This document shows positions 23,097 through 30,725 of a DNA stretch of 30,725 bases, piece by piece. This stretch comes from Desemzia sp045528445 (GTDB taxonomy: Bacteria; Bacillota; Bacilli; Lactobacillales; Carnobacteriaceae). The position numbers and the translations under genes are program-made. Under the pieces are notes generated by a model. The model was not told the origin of the DNA. It saw only the letters and a list, made by a program, of their open reading frames with translations, and made no database searches. Position 1 is the first letter of the stretch; every line of letters starts with the position of its first letter. The stretch spans positions 1 through 30,725 of the forward strand of contig NZ_JBGQQU010000036.1 of NCBI RefSeq assembly GCF_045528445.1, read 5' to 3'.

Positions 23097-24392
23097 ATGA
23101 ACCAAAAAAGATTCAAAAAATACTTAATGGGTGTTGTTTCTGCCAGTGCATTAATCTTAGCGGCTTGTGGAGGAGGAGAACCTGCTGAAAGCACAAACGA
23201 TACGGACTCATCTGAGCAAGGTGGAGCTGCAAATTTTGAAGGAACGACTTTAAAAGTTACTATTGATCCAATGTATACAGAATTTGTCAATGGCATCTCA
23301 TCTGCATTTGAAGAAGAAACAGGTGCTACAATCGAAGTAGAAGAAAAAGATATGTTTGAAACGTTAGAAGCATTACCTCTAGATGGTCCAGCCGGATTAT
23401 CACCTGATGTTATGCTGGCACCATATGACAGAATCGGCGGACTTGGTCAACAAGGACATTTAGCTGAATATACGTTGCCAGATGATGATCGTTATGATGA
23501 AACAGATGAGCAACAAGTGACGATGAACGATACGATCTATGGTGCACCATTTGTTATCGAATCAATGGTATTGTATTACAATACTGATTTATTAGAAACA
23601 GCTCCAACAACCTTCGAAGAATTGGAAGCGTTGACAGAAGACGAGCAATTTGCTTATGAAGGTGAAGCAGGCAAGAGTGTAGCTTTCTTGGCGAATTGGG
23701 TTGACTTCTACAACTCTTATGGTTTATTGAATGGATTTGGCGGATATGTATTCGGTGCGGACGGTACTGATCCAACAGATATCGGATTAAATACACCTGA
23801 AGCTATCGAAGGAATCGAATACGCAACGGACTGGTTCCAAAATACATGGCCACAAGGAATGCTGGATGTAACAACTGCTGGTAACTTTATTGATGAACAA
23901 TTTACAACAGGTGCTGCAGGTGCAGTCATCAATGGACCTTGGGCAGCGTCTAGTTACAATGAATCAGATGTTAACGTAGGTGTAACAACTGTTCCTACAT
24001 TGCCAAACGGAGAAGAATATCAACCGTTTGCTGGAGGTAAAGGTTGGGTCGTTAGTGAATACTCTGAAAATGCTGAATTAGGACAAGCATTCTTAGATTT
24101 CGTAACGAACGAAGAAAACATGGAAGCTTTGTACTCAGAATACACAAACGAAGTTCCGGCTAACCAAATGGTAAGACAAACGATTATTGATGCTGATGAA
24201 GATGAATTAGCAATGGCTGTTGTCAACCAATACAACGTTTCTTCTCCAATGCCAAACATCCCAGAAATGGCTGAAGTTTGGGTCGGTGCTGAAACAATGA
24301 TGTTTGATGCAGGATCTGGCAATAAAACAGCTGAAGAATCAGCTAATGATTCTGTAGAAGTTATCCAACAAAATATTGAACAAAAATATTAA
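23097..24392 (+). CDS. malE: Maltodextrin/maltose ABC transporter substrate-binding lipoprotein
   Basis: Extracellular sugar-binding lipoprotein of 431 residues. The signal peptide has a KKRFKK-like basic start and the lipobox LAAC, with Cys24 as the lipidated residue, followed by a Gly/Glu/Ser linker. The family-1 solute-binding fold is visible in TLKVTIDPMYTEFVNGISSAFEEETGATIEVEE, DVMLAPYDRIGGLGQQGHLAEY, IESMVLYYNTDLLETAPTTFEEL, GAAGAVINGPWA and FAGGKGWVVS, all typical of MalE/MdxE. Start ATG 23097 has AAGGAGG 9 nt upstream. It is first in the mal operon, with operator and cre-like site upstream and an attenuating hairpin downstream that would let it be made in excess over the permeases. 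Confidence 0.93.
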   Translation: MNQKRFKKYLMGVVSASALILAACGGGEPAESTNDTDSSEQGGAANFEGTTLKVTIDPMYTEFVNGISSAFEEETGATIEVEEKDMFETLEALPLDGPAGLSPDVMLAPYDRIGGLGQQGHLAEYTLPDDDRYDETDEQQVTMNDTIYGAPFVIESMVLYYNTDLLETAPTTFEELEALTEDEQFAYEGEAGKSVAFLANWVDFYNSYGLLNGFGGYVFGADGTDPTDIGLNTPEAIEGIEYATDWFQNTWPQGMLDVTTAGNFIDEQFTTGAAGAVINGPWAASSYNESDVNVGVTTVPTLPNGEEYQPFAGGKGWVVSEYSENAELGQAFLDFVTNEENMEALYSEYTNEVPANQMVRQTIIDADEDELAMAVVNQYNVSSPMPNIPEMAEVWVGAETMMFDAGSGNKTAEESANDSVEVIQQNIEQKY

Positions 24393-24426
24393 TGGATAGT
24401 TTAGCAGCCTAGATAAGAGCTTGTTT

Positions 24427-24464
24427 TCGGCAGAGATGATTCACTTGATCTCTGCCGATAATTT
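24427..24464 (+). terminator. Leaky hairpin between malE and malF
   Basis: A perfect 11-bp stem (TCGGCAGAGAT/ATCTCTGCCGA) with a 10-nt loop and a short TAATTTTT tail. It probably terminates part of the transcripts after malE. Confidence 0.75.
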
Positions 24465-24484
24465 TTAAAAGGAGATGAATAATT

Positions 24485-25819
24485 GTGGAGACTAAAGGAA
24501 AAAACAAGAAAAAAGTACACTACTCTCCAGAAGATGAAAAACAAATCAAAACAGCAGGTGTTTTCTCAATTATTCCAGGGTTAGGGCAATTCTATAATAA
24601 ACAGTATTTTAAAGGGGTCCTATTCTTTGGGTTCTTTCTGTTATTTTTAATTGAAATGATTCTATTCGGTTTTGAAGCTTTTCAAAATTTGATTACCTTG
24701 GGATCTGTACCACGAGAAGACCATTCGCTATTTTTGATGATTCAAGGGACACTGCAAATTCTACTGACCCTAATCTTTCTGGTTTTCTATACGGCTAATA
24801 TCAGCGATGCCAGACGTGTCGCTAAATTGAAGATCTTGACTCCGGGAAAAGTGAATTATTCCGTAAAAGCCGTGTTGTTAAACACTTGGAACAATGGATT
24901 TGCTTACTTATTGACCATTCCGGCTTATATCTTAATGATTTTTACCATCGTCTTTCCGGTATTAGTAACGATTTTTATAGCTTTTACGAATTACGACTTT
25001 TACCATATTCCGCCTGCTACATTGATTGATTGGGTAGGATTTGAGAATTTCACTTCCATCTTTACTTTAAGCACCTATCGGGATTCATTTGGGGCTGTAT
25101 TTGGATGGACAGTAATATGGACACTCTCCGCCACTACATTGCAAATCATTATTGGTATTTTTGCAGCTATTGTTATGCACCAACCCTTTATTAAATTTAA
25201 GCGGATCTTCGGTGTTATTTTGCTATTGCCATGGGCAGTTCCAGCATTTATCACGATTCTATCTTTTTCAAATATGTTCAATGACAGTGCTGGTGCCATT
25301 AACACACAAGTGATTCCATTACTGAATCATTTACCATTCATAGATATCTCAGCTATTTCGTGGAAGACAGATCCTTTCTGGACAAAATTAGCTATTATTT
25401 CCATTCAAGGATGGCTTGGATTCCCTTATATTTACGTGTTGACTTCCGGTATTTTACAATCTATCCCAGATGACTGGTATGAAGCTTCTATTATAGATGG
25501 GGCAAGTGCTATTCAAAAGTTTCGATTTATTACCTTACCGCAGATTTTTGCTGTAGCCGCACCAGTCTTTATTACTCAGTACACTTTTAACTTTAACAAC
25601 TTCTCCATGATCTACCTATTCAACGAAGGGGGTCCAGGAAGTGTTGGTTCAGGTGCAGGGGCGACAGATATCTTGATTTCGTGGATCTACAAATTAACGA
25701 CCGGTACTTCTCCGCAATACAATATCGCGTCAGCCATTACCTTAATCATTTCAGCGGTTGTCATCTTTGTGTCCTTATTAGTCTTTAAACGGACTCGGGC
25801 ATTTGAAATGGAGGATTAA
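24485..25819 (+). CDS. malF: Maltodextrin ABC transporter permease MalF
   Basis: Inner-membrane permease of 444 residues, similar in size to Bacillus MdxF. A charged N terminus is followed by a first hydrophobic pair (GVLFFGFFLLFLIEMILF; LQILLTLIFLVFYT), then the six-helix permease core from about residue 145. The EAA motif that docks the ATPase is present (YEASIIDGASAIQKFRFITLPQI). The GTG start is chosen because AAGGAG lies at a proper distance and no in-frame ATG is near. malG follows after 3 nt, so the two are translationally linked. The ATPase partner is not in the window. Confidence 0.93.
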   Translation: METKGKNKKKVHYSPEDEKQIKTAGVFSIIPGLGQFYNKQYFKGVLFFGFFLLFLIEMILFGFEAFQNLITLGSVPREDHSLFLMIQGTLQILLTLIFLVFYTANISDARRVAKLKILTPGKVNYSVKAVLLNTWNNGFAYLLTIPAYILMIFTIVFPVLVTIFIAFTNYDFYHIPPATLIDWVGFENFTSIFTLSTYRDSFGAVFGWTVIWTLSATTLQIIIGIFAAIVMHQPFIKFKRIFGVILLLPWAVPAFITILSFSNMFNDSAGAINTQVIPLLNHLPFIDISAISWKTDPFWTKLAIISIQGWLGFPYIYVLTSGILQSIPDDWYEASIIDGASAIQKFRFITLPQIFAVAAPVFITQYTFNFNNFSMIYLFNEGGPGSVGSGAGATDILISWIYKLTTGTSPQYNIASAITLIISAVVIFVSLLVFKRTRAFEMED

Positions 25820-25822
25820 GCT

Positions 25823-26680
25823 ATGCAAAAGACAAAAAAAGTAAGAACTCAAAAAAACAAACGTATATGGGGACAAGTTTTCACTTATCTATTTTTGATC
25901 TTTATGTCCGTAATCATTATTTATCCATTATTGATCACAGTGACATCAGCTTTCAAACCAGGCAATTTATTAGCCTTTAGACTAGACCTTAATTTTGAAT
26001 GGACATTAAGCAACTTCAGTCGTTTGTTCAACGAGACCCAATATGGTCAGTGGTACATGAATACCTTGAAAGTAGCTTTGATGGCCATGCTGGTGCAAGT
26101 TGCTGCAGTGACATTGTCCGGATTTGCTTACAGCCGTTACCGCTTTATTGGACGTAAAGTAACGTTGAAATTCTTTTTGATCATCCAAATGGTACCTACA
26201 ACAGCTGCTTTAACTGCTTTTTATGTTATGGCTCTACTAGTGGGTGGGTTAGACCAACATTGGTTCTTGATTCTTGTGTACATTGGAGGAGGAATTCCGA
26301 TGAATACATGGTTGATGAAAGGCTACTTCGACACGGTACCGCTTGATTTAGATGAGTCCGCCCGCTTAGACGGGGCAGGCCATTTTCGTATTTTCTGGCA
26401 AATCATTATGCCTCTTGTTCGTCCAATGATAGCTGTACAAGCATTATGGGCTTTTATGAATCCATTCGGCGAATACATGCTGGCTAGATTCTTATTGCGT
26501 TCGACAGAAAATTATACCGTAGCGATTGGTTTGCAGACGTTTATCAATAATCCGCAAAATCAACAAGTGGCTCTCTTTTCAGCAGGGGCTATCTTAATCG
26601 CTGTACCAATTTCCATCTTGTTCTTCTATTTGCAAAAGAGCTTTGTTACTGGCTTGACGGCTGGAGGAACAAAAGGATAA
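25823..26680 (+). CDS. malG: Maltodextrin ABC transporter permease MalG
   Basis: Second membrane permease, 285 residues with about six membrane segments, starting with VFTYLFLIFMSVIIIYPLLI. It carries the TSAFKPG motif after the first helix and the EAA loop LDESARLDGAGHFRIFWQIIMPL. The length and the ending (FFYLQKSFVTGLTAGGTKG) are characteristic of MalG/MdxG. Its ribosome site lies within the last codons of malF. Confidence 0.95.
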   Translation: MQKTKKVRTQKNKRIWGQVFTYLFLIFMSVIIIYPLLITVTSAFKPGNLLAFRLDLNFEWTLSNFSRLFNETQYGQWYMNTLKVALMAMLVQVAAVTLSGFAYSRYRFIGRKVTLKFFLIIQMVPTTAALTAFYVMALLVGGLDQHWFLILVYIGGGIPMNTWLMKGYFDTVPLDLDESARLDGAGHFRIFWQIIMPLVRPMIAVQALWAFMNPFGEYMLARFLLRSTENYTVAIGLQTFINNPQNQQVALFSAGAILIAVPISILFFYLQKSFVTGLTAGGTKG

Positions 26681-26715
26681 ACGAATGAAATTAAAGAAGG
26701 AAGTGAGAAGGTAAA

Positions 26716-27567
26716 GTGAAAACAGATGTATTTCCTTTAAATTATTTTAAAAATATATGGACACCCAAACAGATTATTCAACAAAATAATTCTTTTAACT
26801 GGTTTCAATTGATCATTGTTCTATTATTCTTAAATGGATTAATGATTATCCCAGTAAGTTTAAACTATGCAAAAATGGAGACTTTTTCTGTCCAAAACAC
26901 TTTTCCAGAAACTTTCCAAATGATAGATCAAACAGTAGTGGATAATATGAAGGAAGCTGCTTTTGCTTCAGGCGAAATGAACTTAGATGAATCCTTTCGT
27001 ATTCAAACCGATAATGGAGTGGTAGCTGCAGGTTTAACGGAACAAGAAGCAGCTCAAACGTTACAAGAAGACGGCAGTGTCTTGCTGTTTTTAAAAAATG
27101 AACTGCAGCTGCGTGAAAAGGATCAATCCGTTTCGATAGTGCCTTACACAAAAGAATTTGATTTAACAGCTGCAACAACGATAGCAGAATTTCAAGATGC
27201 TGTTTCTCAACAATGGTTTATTAAAAATCAAACGTTTGTCATTGCTGCATTTTCCGCCATTTTATTTGCATTGCTGTTGACTGAATTAAGTTTGCTGGTA
27301 TTTGGGGCAGCTTTCTTCTTATATATAGCTTCGAAAAATAAGCAAACAAGTGGTCGAAAACCCTATAAGAAATCTGTTGCTACTGTGTTATATGCTGCAG
27401 GTGTGCCTTCTATAGCAGCTATGGTCGTTGGATTGATTGAATTTAATGTCATCACGATGATGACAATTCAATCTGTAGGCTTGATCGGATACATCTGGTT
27501 CATTTACTATCACAACCGAATAAACGAAATCAAAGCACAAAAAGCTGCTAAAGCGCAAACAACATAA
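26716..27567 (+). CDS. malA: DUF1189 family membrane protein (MalA-like)
   Basis: A 283-residue protein with a hydrophobic segment near 28-48 (FQLIIVLLFLNGLMIIPVSL), an extracytoplasmic domain of about 125 residues, and three C-terminal membrane segments (FAALLLTELSLLVFGAAFFLYIA-like, VATVLYAAGVPSIAAMVVGLI, MTIQSVGLIGYIWFIYY). This matches DUF1189 proteins found after malG in Firmicutes (streptococcal MalA, Bacillus YvdJ). Biochemical function is not established; the link to maltodextrin use is by position. The start is a GTG with GAGAAGG just upstream. Confidence 0.8.
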   Translation: MKTDVFPLNYFKNIWTPKQIIQQNNSFNWFQLIIVLLFLNGLMIIPVSLNYAKMETFSVQNTFPETFQMIDQTVVDNMKEAAFASGEMNLDESFRIQTDNGVVAAGLTEQEAAQTLQEDGSVLLFLKNELQLREKDQSVSIVPYTKEFDLTAATTIAEFQDAVSQQWFIKNQTFVIAAFSAILFALLLTELSLLVFGAAFFLYIASKNKQTSGRKPYKKSVATVLYAAGVPSIAAMVVGLIEFNVITMMTIQSVGLIGYIWFIYYHNRINEIKAQKAAKAQTT

Positions 27568-27598
27568 ATTCATTATTAATCTAGTGGGAGAGAGATAC

Positions 27599-29881
27599 AT
27601 GAAAAGACTATTTGATATAGATCCATGGAAAGTAAAAACAACTGTTCTGGACAAACAAAACAAACGGCTGCAAGAAAGTTTGACGTCAATTGGAAATGGC
27701 TATATGGGAATGCGAGGCAACTTTGAAGAAGGTTTCTCTGGAGACACTCACATCGGAACTTATTTAGCAGGAGTCTGGTATCCGGATAAGACACGTGTCG
27801 GCTGGTGGAAAATCGGGTATCCAGAATATTTCGGGAAAGTGATCAATGCTACTAATTTCACTCCAGTAAATGTGTATATCAATGAACACAAAGTAGACTT
27901 GGCAGTTGACACAGTAAAGGATTTTGAACTTTCTCTTGATATGAAGGAGGGAATTTTAAGACGCAGTTATGTATGGAGTAAAGGAGAAACCGAGGTTCGT
28001 CTTACCTTTAAACGATTTGTGAGCATCGTTCAAAAAGAGTTGGCGGTTATTGAAGTACAAGCTGAAGTGTTAAAAGGGAGGGCTTCTGTTCGCTATGTTT
28101 CATATTTAGATGGAAATGTAGAGAATGAGGACAGCAATTATGAAGAAAAATTTTGGTTGGAACGACAACGAGAAACAGGTAAACAATGTTATTTAACAAC
28201 CGAAACAATTGAAAATCCATTTGGCACGGAACAATTTACGGTAACAACTATGATGCAAAATCTAGCTTCCGGGTATAGTCATCGTGAATCTCGTGACCAA
28301 CATATGCTGGTCTCTGAAAATTTGACTTTTGAAGTAGCTCAAGGAGAAACGGCCACACTGACTAAATTAGTCAGTGTGGTGACCAGTCGTGATATAGAAG
28401 CAGAACAGCAAGCACATGCAGCAAAAGAGCTCATCCAGAACGCTGTAGAAAAAGGGCTGAAACAAATAGAAGCGGAACATACTGAAGCATGGAGTGAACG
28501 ATGGAGCAAGTCGGATGTGCGTATTGAAGGTGATAATGAAAGCCAACAAGGTATTCGATTTAATATATTCCAATTGTTCTCCACCTATTATGGAACAGAC
28601 TCGCGGTTGAATATTGGTCCAAAAGGATTTACAGGAGAAAAATATGGCGGTGCCACTTATTGGGATACAGAGGCTTTCATTCTGCCAATGTACCTATCTA
28701 CATCAGATAAGGAAGTCTCAGAACAACTGCTTGAGTATCGACACAATCAACTTTCAGGAGCTTACCATAATGCTCGCCAACAAGGATTGAAAGGTGCGCT
28801 TTTTCCAATGGTCACATTTAATGGGATTGAGAGCCATAATGAATGGGAGATCACATTTGAAGAAATCCATCGGAACGGCACCATTGCTTACGCCATTTAC
28901 AATTACACTAATTACACAGGTGATGACGCTTATCTGGTTCAAAAAGGGATCGATATATTAGTCGGCATTTCTCGTTTTTGGGCAGACCGTGTTCATTTTT
29001 CAAAACGACGTCAACAGTATATGATTCATGGAGTAACGGGTCCAAACGAATATGAAAATAATGTTAACAATAATTGGTACACGAATAAAATGGCAACATG
29101 GGTACTGCGCTATACTCTGGAAAGCTTATCTAAAGTGACGGAGGCTAAGCTAGCCGAATTAAAAGTCACTGAAGCCGAAAAAGCACACTGGGATGATATT
29201 ATTCAACGCATGTATTATCCTTATGATGAAACATTAGGGGTTTTTGTCCAGCATGACACTTTCTTAGACAAAGATCTGCGAACGGTTGATTCTTTAACTC
29301 CTGAAGAAAGACCCATCAATCAAAACTGGTCGTGGGATAAAATATTACGATCCCCGTTCATTAAACAAGCAGATGTTCTGCAAGGGTTGTATTATTTGAA
29401 TCATGAGTTTTCTATAGAAGAAAAAGAACGCAACTTTGATTTTTATGAGCCCATGACTGTCCATGAATCTTCTCTATCAGCAGCAATTCATGCTGTGTTA
29501 GCTGCTGAATTGGGAAAAACGGAAAAAGCAGTTGAACTATACGCTCGGACAGCGCGCTTAGATTTGGATAATTACAATAATGATACAGAAGATGGCTTGC
29601 ACATTACTTCGATGAGTGGAGGATGGTTAGCTATTGTTCATGGATTTGCTGGAATGAGGACAGCAAATGGAGAATTAATGTTTAAACCTTTCTGTCCTAA
29701 AAACTGGGACAAGTATAGCTTTTTAGTCAAATACCGCGGCTGCTTGCTGGATATTCAAGTAGATCAAGAAAGAGTAACCGTGGTTTTGAAAGAAGGAGAA
29801 TCGTTAGAATTCAGATTATACGGAGAAAAAGTTCTTTTAGATGAAAGTGTAACAGTGCCTTTAAAATTTGATGCTCACTAA
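27599..29881 (+). CDS. mapA: Maltose phosphorylase, GH65
   Basis: Cytoplasmic enzyme that splits maltose with phosphate into glucose and beta-glucose-1-phosphate. The 760-residue product has the GH65 layout: an N-terminal beta-sandwich (NKRLQESLTSIGNGYMGMRGNFEE; HIGTYLAGVWYP), a helical linker, the (alpha/alpha)6 barrel and a C-terminal beta sheet. Catalytic acid Glu484 lies in GVTGPNEYENNVNNNWYTNKMA, and the phosphate-site motif is HESSLSAAIHAV. GGLHITSMSGGWLAIVHGF-type residues (LHITSMSGGW) close the barrel. Kojibiose, nigerose and trehalose phosphorylases share the fold; maltose is inferred from the operon. The start at 27599 has GGGAGAG upstream. It is last in the operon; no beta-phosphoglucomutase follows before the terminator. 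Confidence 0.93.
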   Translation: MKRLFDIDPWKVKTTVLDKQNKRLQESLTSIGNGYMGMRGNFEEGFSGDTHIGTYLAGVWYPDKTRVGWWKIGYPEYFGKVINATNFTPVNVYINEHKVDLAVDTVKDFELSLDMKEGILRRSYVWSKGETEVRLTFKRFVSIVQKELAVIEVQAEVLKGRASVRYVSYLDGNVENEDSNYEEKFWLERQRETGKQCYLTTETIENPFGTEQFTVTTMMQNLASGYSHRESRDQHMLVSENLTFEVAQGETATLTKLVSVVTSRDIEAEQQAHAAKELIQNAVEKGLKQIEAEHTEAWSERWSKSDVRIEGDNESQQGIRFNIFQLFSTYYGTDSRLNIGPKGFTGEKYGGATYWDTEAFILPMYLSTSDKEVSEQLLEYRHNQLSGAYHNARQQGLKGALFPMVTFNGIESHNEWEITFEEIHRNGTIAYAIYNYTNYTGDDAYLVQKGIDILVGISRFWADRVHFSKRRQQYMIHGVTGPNEYENNVNNNWYTNKMATWVLRYTLESLSKVTEAKLAELKVTEAEKAHWDDIIQRMYYPYDETLGVFVQHDTFLDKDLRTVDSLTPEERPINQNWSWDKILRSPFIKQADVLQGLYYLNHEFSIEEKERNFDFYEPMTVHESSLSAAIHAVLAAELGKTEKAVELYARTARLDLDNYNNDTEDGLHITSMSGGWLAIVHGFAGMRTANGELMFKPFCPKNWDKYSFLVKYRGCLLDIQVDQERVTVVLKEGESLEFRLYGEKVLLDESVTVPLKFDAH

Positions 29882-29899
29882 TCATCAATAGTTTCTACT

Positions 29900-29945
29900 A
29901 AATAAGAGCCGCTCTTCAACTGAGTGGCTCTTATTTGGGTTTTCT
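29900..29945 (+). terminator. Terminator of the mal operon
   Basis: A 15-bp stem (AAATAAGAGCCGCTC against GAGTGGCTCTTATTT, one G-U pair) with a 7-nt loop, followed by GGGTTTTC. Confidence 0.88.
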
Positions 29946-30353
29946 CTAGTTAAATCAATCTAGTCATAAGCTGAAAGAACGGAATCAATTGAAAAATACT
30001 TGTCCGACGATTACAGATTTATTGTGAAATCACCAGTTCCACAAAACCCGAAGAGATATGAAAGTAGGAAAGGACAACGAGTTTTTGCAAAATATTCGGA
30101 TGAACAGCAGCTACTTGGAAGTCATAAAAACGAACAAAGGATATGGATTAATAAAAAAGCAACGTTAAATTGTATATATATTCGGTACGTTAAGAATCTA
30201 TAAAAAGGAAAAAGTTCGCTTTTTGAAAGTTTGTAAAATTTAGGAGAATAAATGGTTGACCAAAGACCCTAAACTTGATATAGTATTAAATGTCGTCAGG
30301 TTGGACTTGTAAGAGTTTACTAAACGAGTGGACAACTTTTTTAAAAATGGTTA
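29946..30353. other. Spacer between the mal operon and the rRNA promoters
   Basis: About 400 nt of AT-rich sequence. A 67-codon open frame from a TTG at 30000 has no ribosome site and no recognisable similarity. No RNA gene or repeat was seen. Confidence 0.5.
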
Positions 30354-30382
30354 TTGACAGAATAGTTAAAATATTGTAAACT
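30354..30382 (+). promoter_or_regulatory. rRNA operon promoter P1
   Basis: Consensus TTGACA (30354-30359), a 17-nt spacer and TAAACT (30377-30382). Confidence 0.7.
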
Positions 30383-30420
30383 CATAAGAGTCAGTAAGTT
30401 CACACGAACTGCTTTTCATC

Positions 30421-30440
30421 CAATGGATAAATATCCATTG
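30421..30440. repeat. Inverted repeat between rRNA promoters P1 and P2
   Basis: CAATGGAT/ATCCATTG, a perfect 8-bp stem with an AAAT loop. It may be an RNA hairpin in the P1 transcript or a protein site. Confidence 0.5.
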
Positions 30441-30465
30441 CGAAGAAAAAATATTCAAAAACTAA

Positions 30466-30494
30466 TTGACAAACAAGTGATAACCTGATATGAT
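30466..30494 (+). promoter_or_regulatory. rRNA operon promoter P2
   Basis: Consensus TTGACA (30466-30471), a 17-nt spacer and TATGAT (30489-30494). It looks the strongest of the three. Confidence 0.85.
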
Positions 30495-30540
30495 AATCAA
30501 GTCGCTGGACGAGAAGAATTGAAAAAAGTTTTGAAAAAAC

Positions 30541-30569
30541 TTGACTTTGGAATCGTACAGTGATAGTAT
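30541..30569 (+). promoter_or_regulatory. rRNA operon promoter P3
   Basis: TTGACT (30541-30546), a 17-nt spacer and TAGTAT (30564-30569), about 150 nt before the window end. Confidence 0.75.
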
Positions 30570-30725
30570 TAAGAAGTTGTCGCTGAGACAACGCAAATGA
30601 AATTAGACCTTTGAAAACTAAACAAAGTAAGACGAACCAAACGTGTAAGGAAGTTTTGGCAAGTGCCAAAACAAACAAATTAGTGAATATTTATTCGCTA
30701 GCAATCAATTAATGAGCTACAAGCA
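30570..30725 (+). other. Leader of an rRNA operon (16S gene lies beyond the window)
   Basis: The stretch contains hairpin GTTGTC/GACAAC (30576-30592), then CCTTTGAAAACTAAACAAAG (30608-30627), a sequence type found in Firmicutes rRNA leaders and spacers near the antitermination box. A hairpin GTTTTGGC/GCCAAAAC follows (30653-30672). The tail before the window end (GCTAGCAATCAATTAATGAG) is typical of sequence just upstream of 16S. The 16S gene itself is not visible. Confidence 0.75.

Noticed and set aside
30000..30203. 67-codon open frame before the rRNA promoters
   Set aside because: TTG start without a ribosome site, no recognisable motif; left as non-coding.

Overview
The window comes from a low-GC Gram-positive bacterium of the order Lactobacillales. 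Carnobacterium or a close relative is my best guess, from protein flavour and gene content; this is an inference, not a search result. Supporting signs are strong AGGAGG ribosome sites, AT-rich spacers with classic TTGACA/TATAAT promoters, a PerR-type Fur protein, a MutY without its iron-sulphur ligands (known in some lactic acid bacteria), and a maltodextrin/maltose phosphorylase operon that carries no transporter ATPase.

Layout. (1) 126-1814, minus strand: a DUF1659 - DUF2922 - N-acetylmuramoyl-L-alanine amidase cassette. (2) 2093-5649, plus strand: a stress island with two paralogous YflT/GSP17M-type proteins around an SDR oxidoreductase. A 1.2 kb gene-free stretch inside it holds the right-end remnant of an IS3-family element and a 16-unit, 41-bp palindromic tandem array. 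(3) 5817-7576: a broken glycoside hydrolase family 3 gene (one frameshift plus one in-frame stop) behind a promoter with a cre-like operator. (4) 7732-10495: recX-mutY, overlapping by 4 nt, behind a LexA-like box, then a DUF402 nucleotide phosphatase. (5) 10634-16582: a membrane-anchored SGNH-like protein, an aromatic acid exporter-like protein, an orphan hemL, nnrE, perR and a LacI-family regulator. (6) 16906-17505: a decayed IS3-family shell that keeps both terminal inverted repeats, an orfA start and an orfB end, while its interior is occupied by a 52-bp palindromic tandem array. (7) dsdA on the minus strand. (8) 19296-29881, plus strand: maltodextrin catabolism. Two GH13 enzymes are followed by a malE-malF-malG-malA-maltose phosphorylase operon. 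Matching LacI-type operators (TGTTAnCGGTAACA) and cre-like sites sit in front of both parts. (9) 30354-30725: three tandem promoters and the leader of an rRNA operon whose 16S gene lies beyond the window.

How it works together. The maltose section is a complete uptake and breakdown route. The lipoprotein MalE and permeases MalF/MalG import maltodextrins, presumably using an ATPase encoded elsewhere. The neopullulanase-like and alpha-glucosidase enzymes shorten them, and maltose phosphorylase splits maltose with phosphate. Beta-phosphoglucomutase, needed for its product, is not in the window. A LacI-family repressor and CcpA are the likely regulators. The most unusual content is the pair of palindromic tandem arrays. 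Their units are near whole numbers of DNA helical turns, and each lies immediately inside the right end of a decayed IS3-family element.
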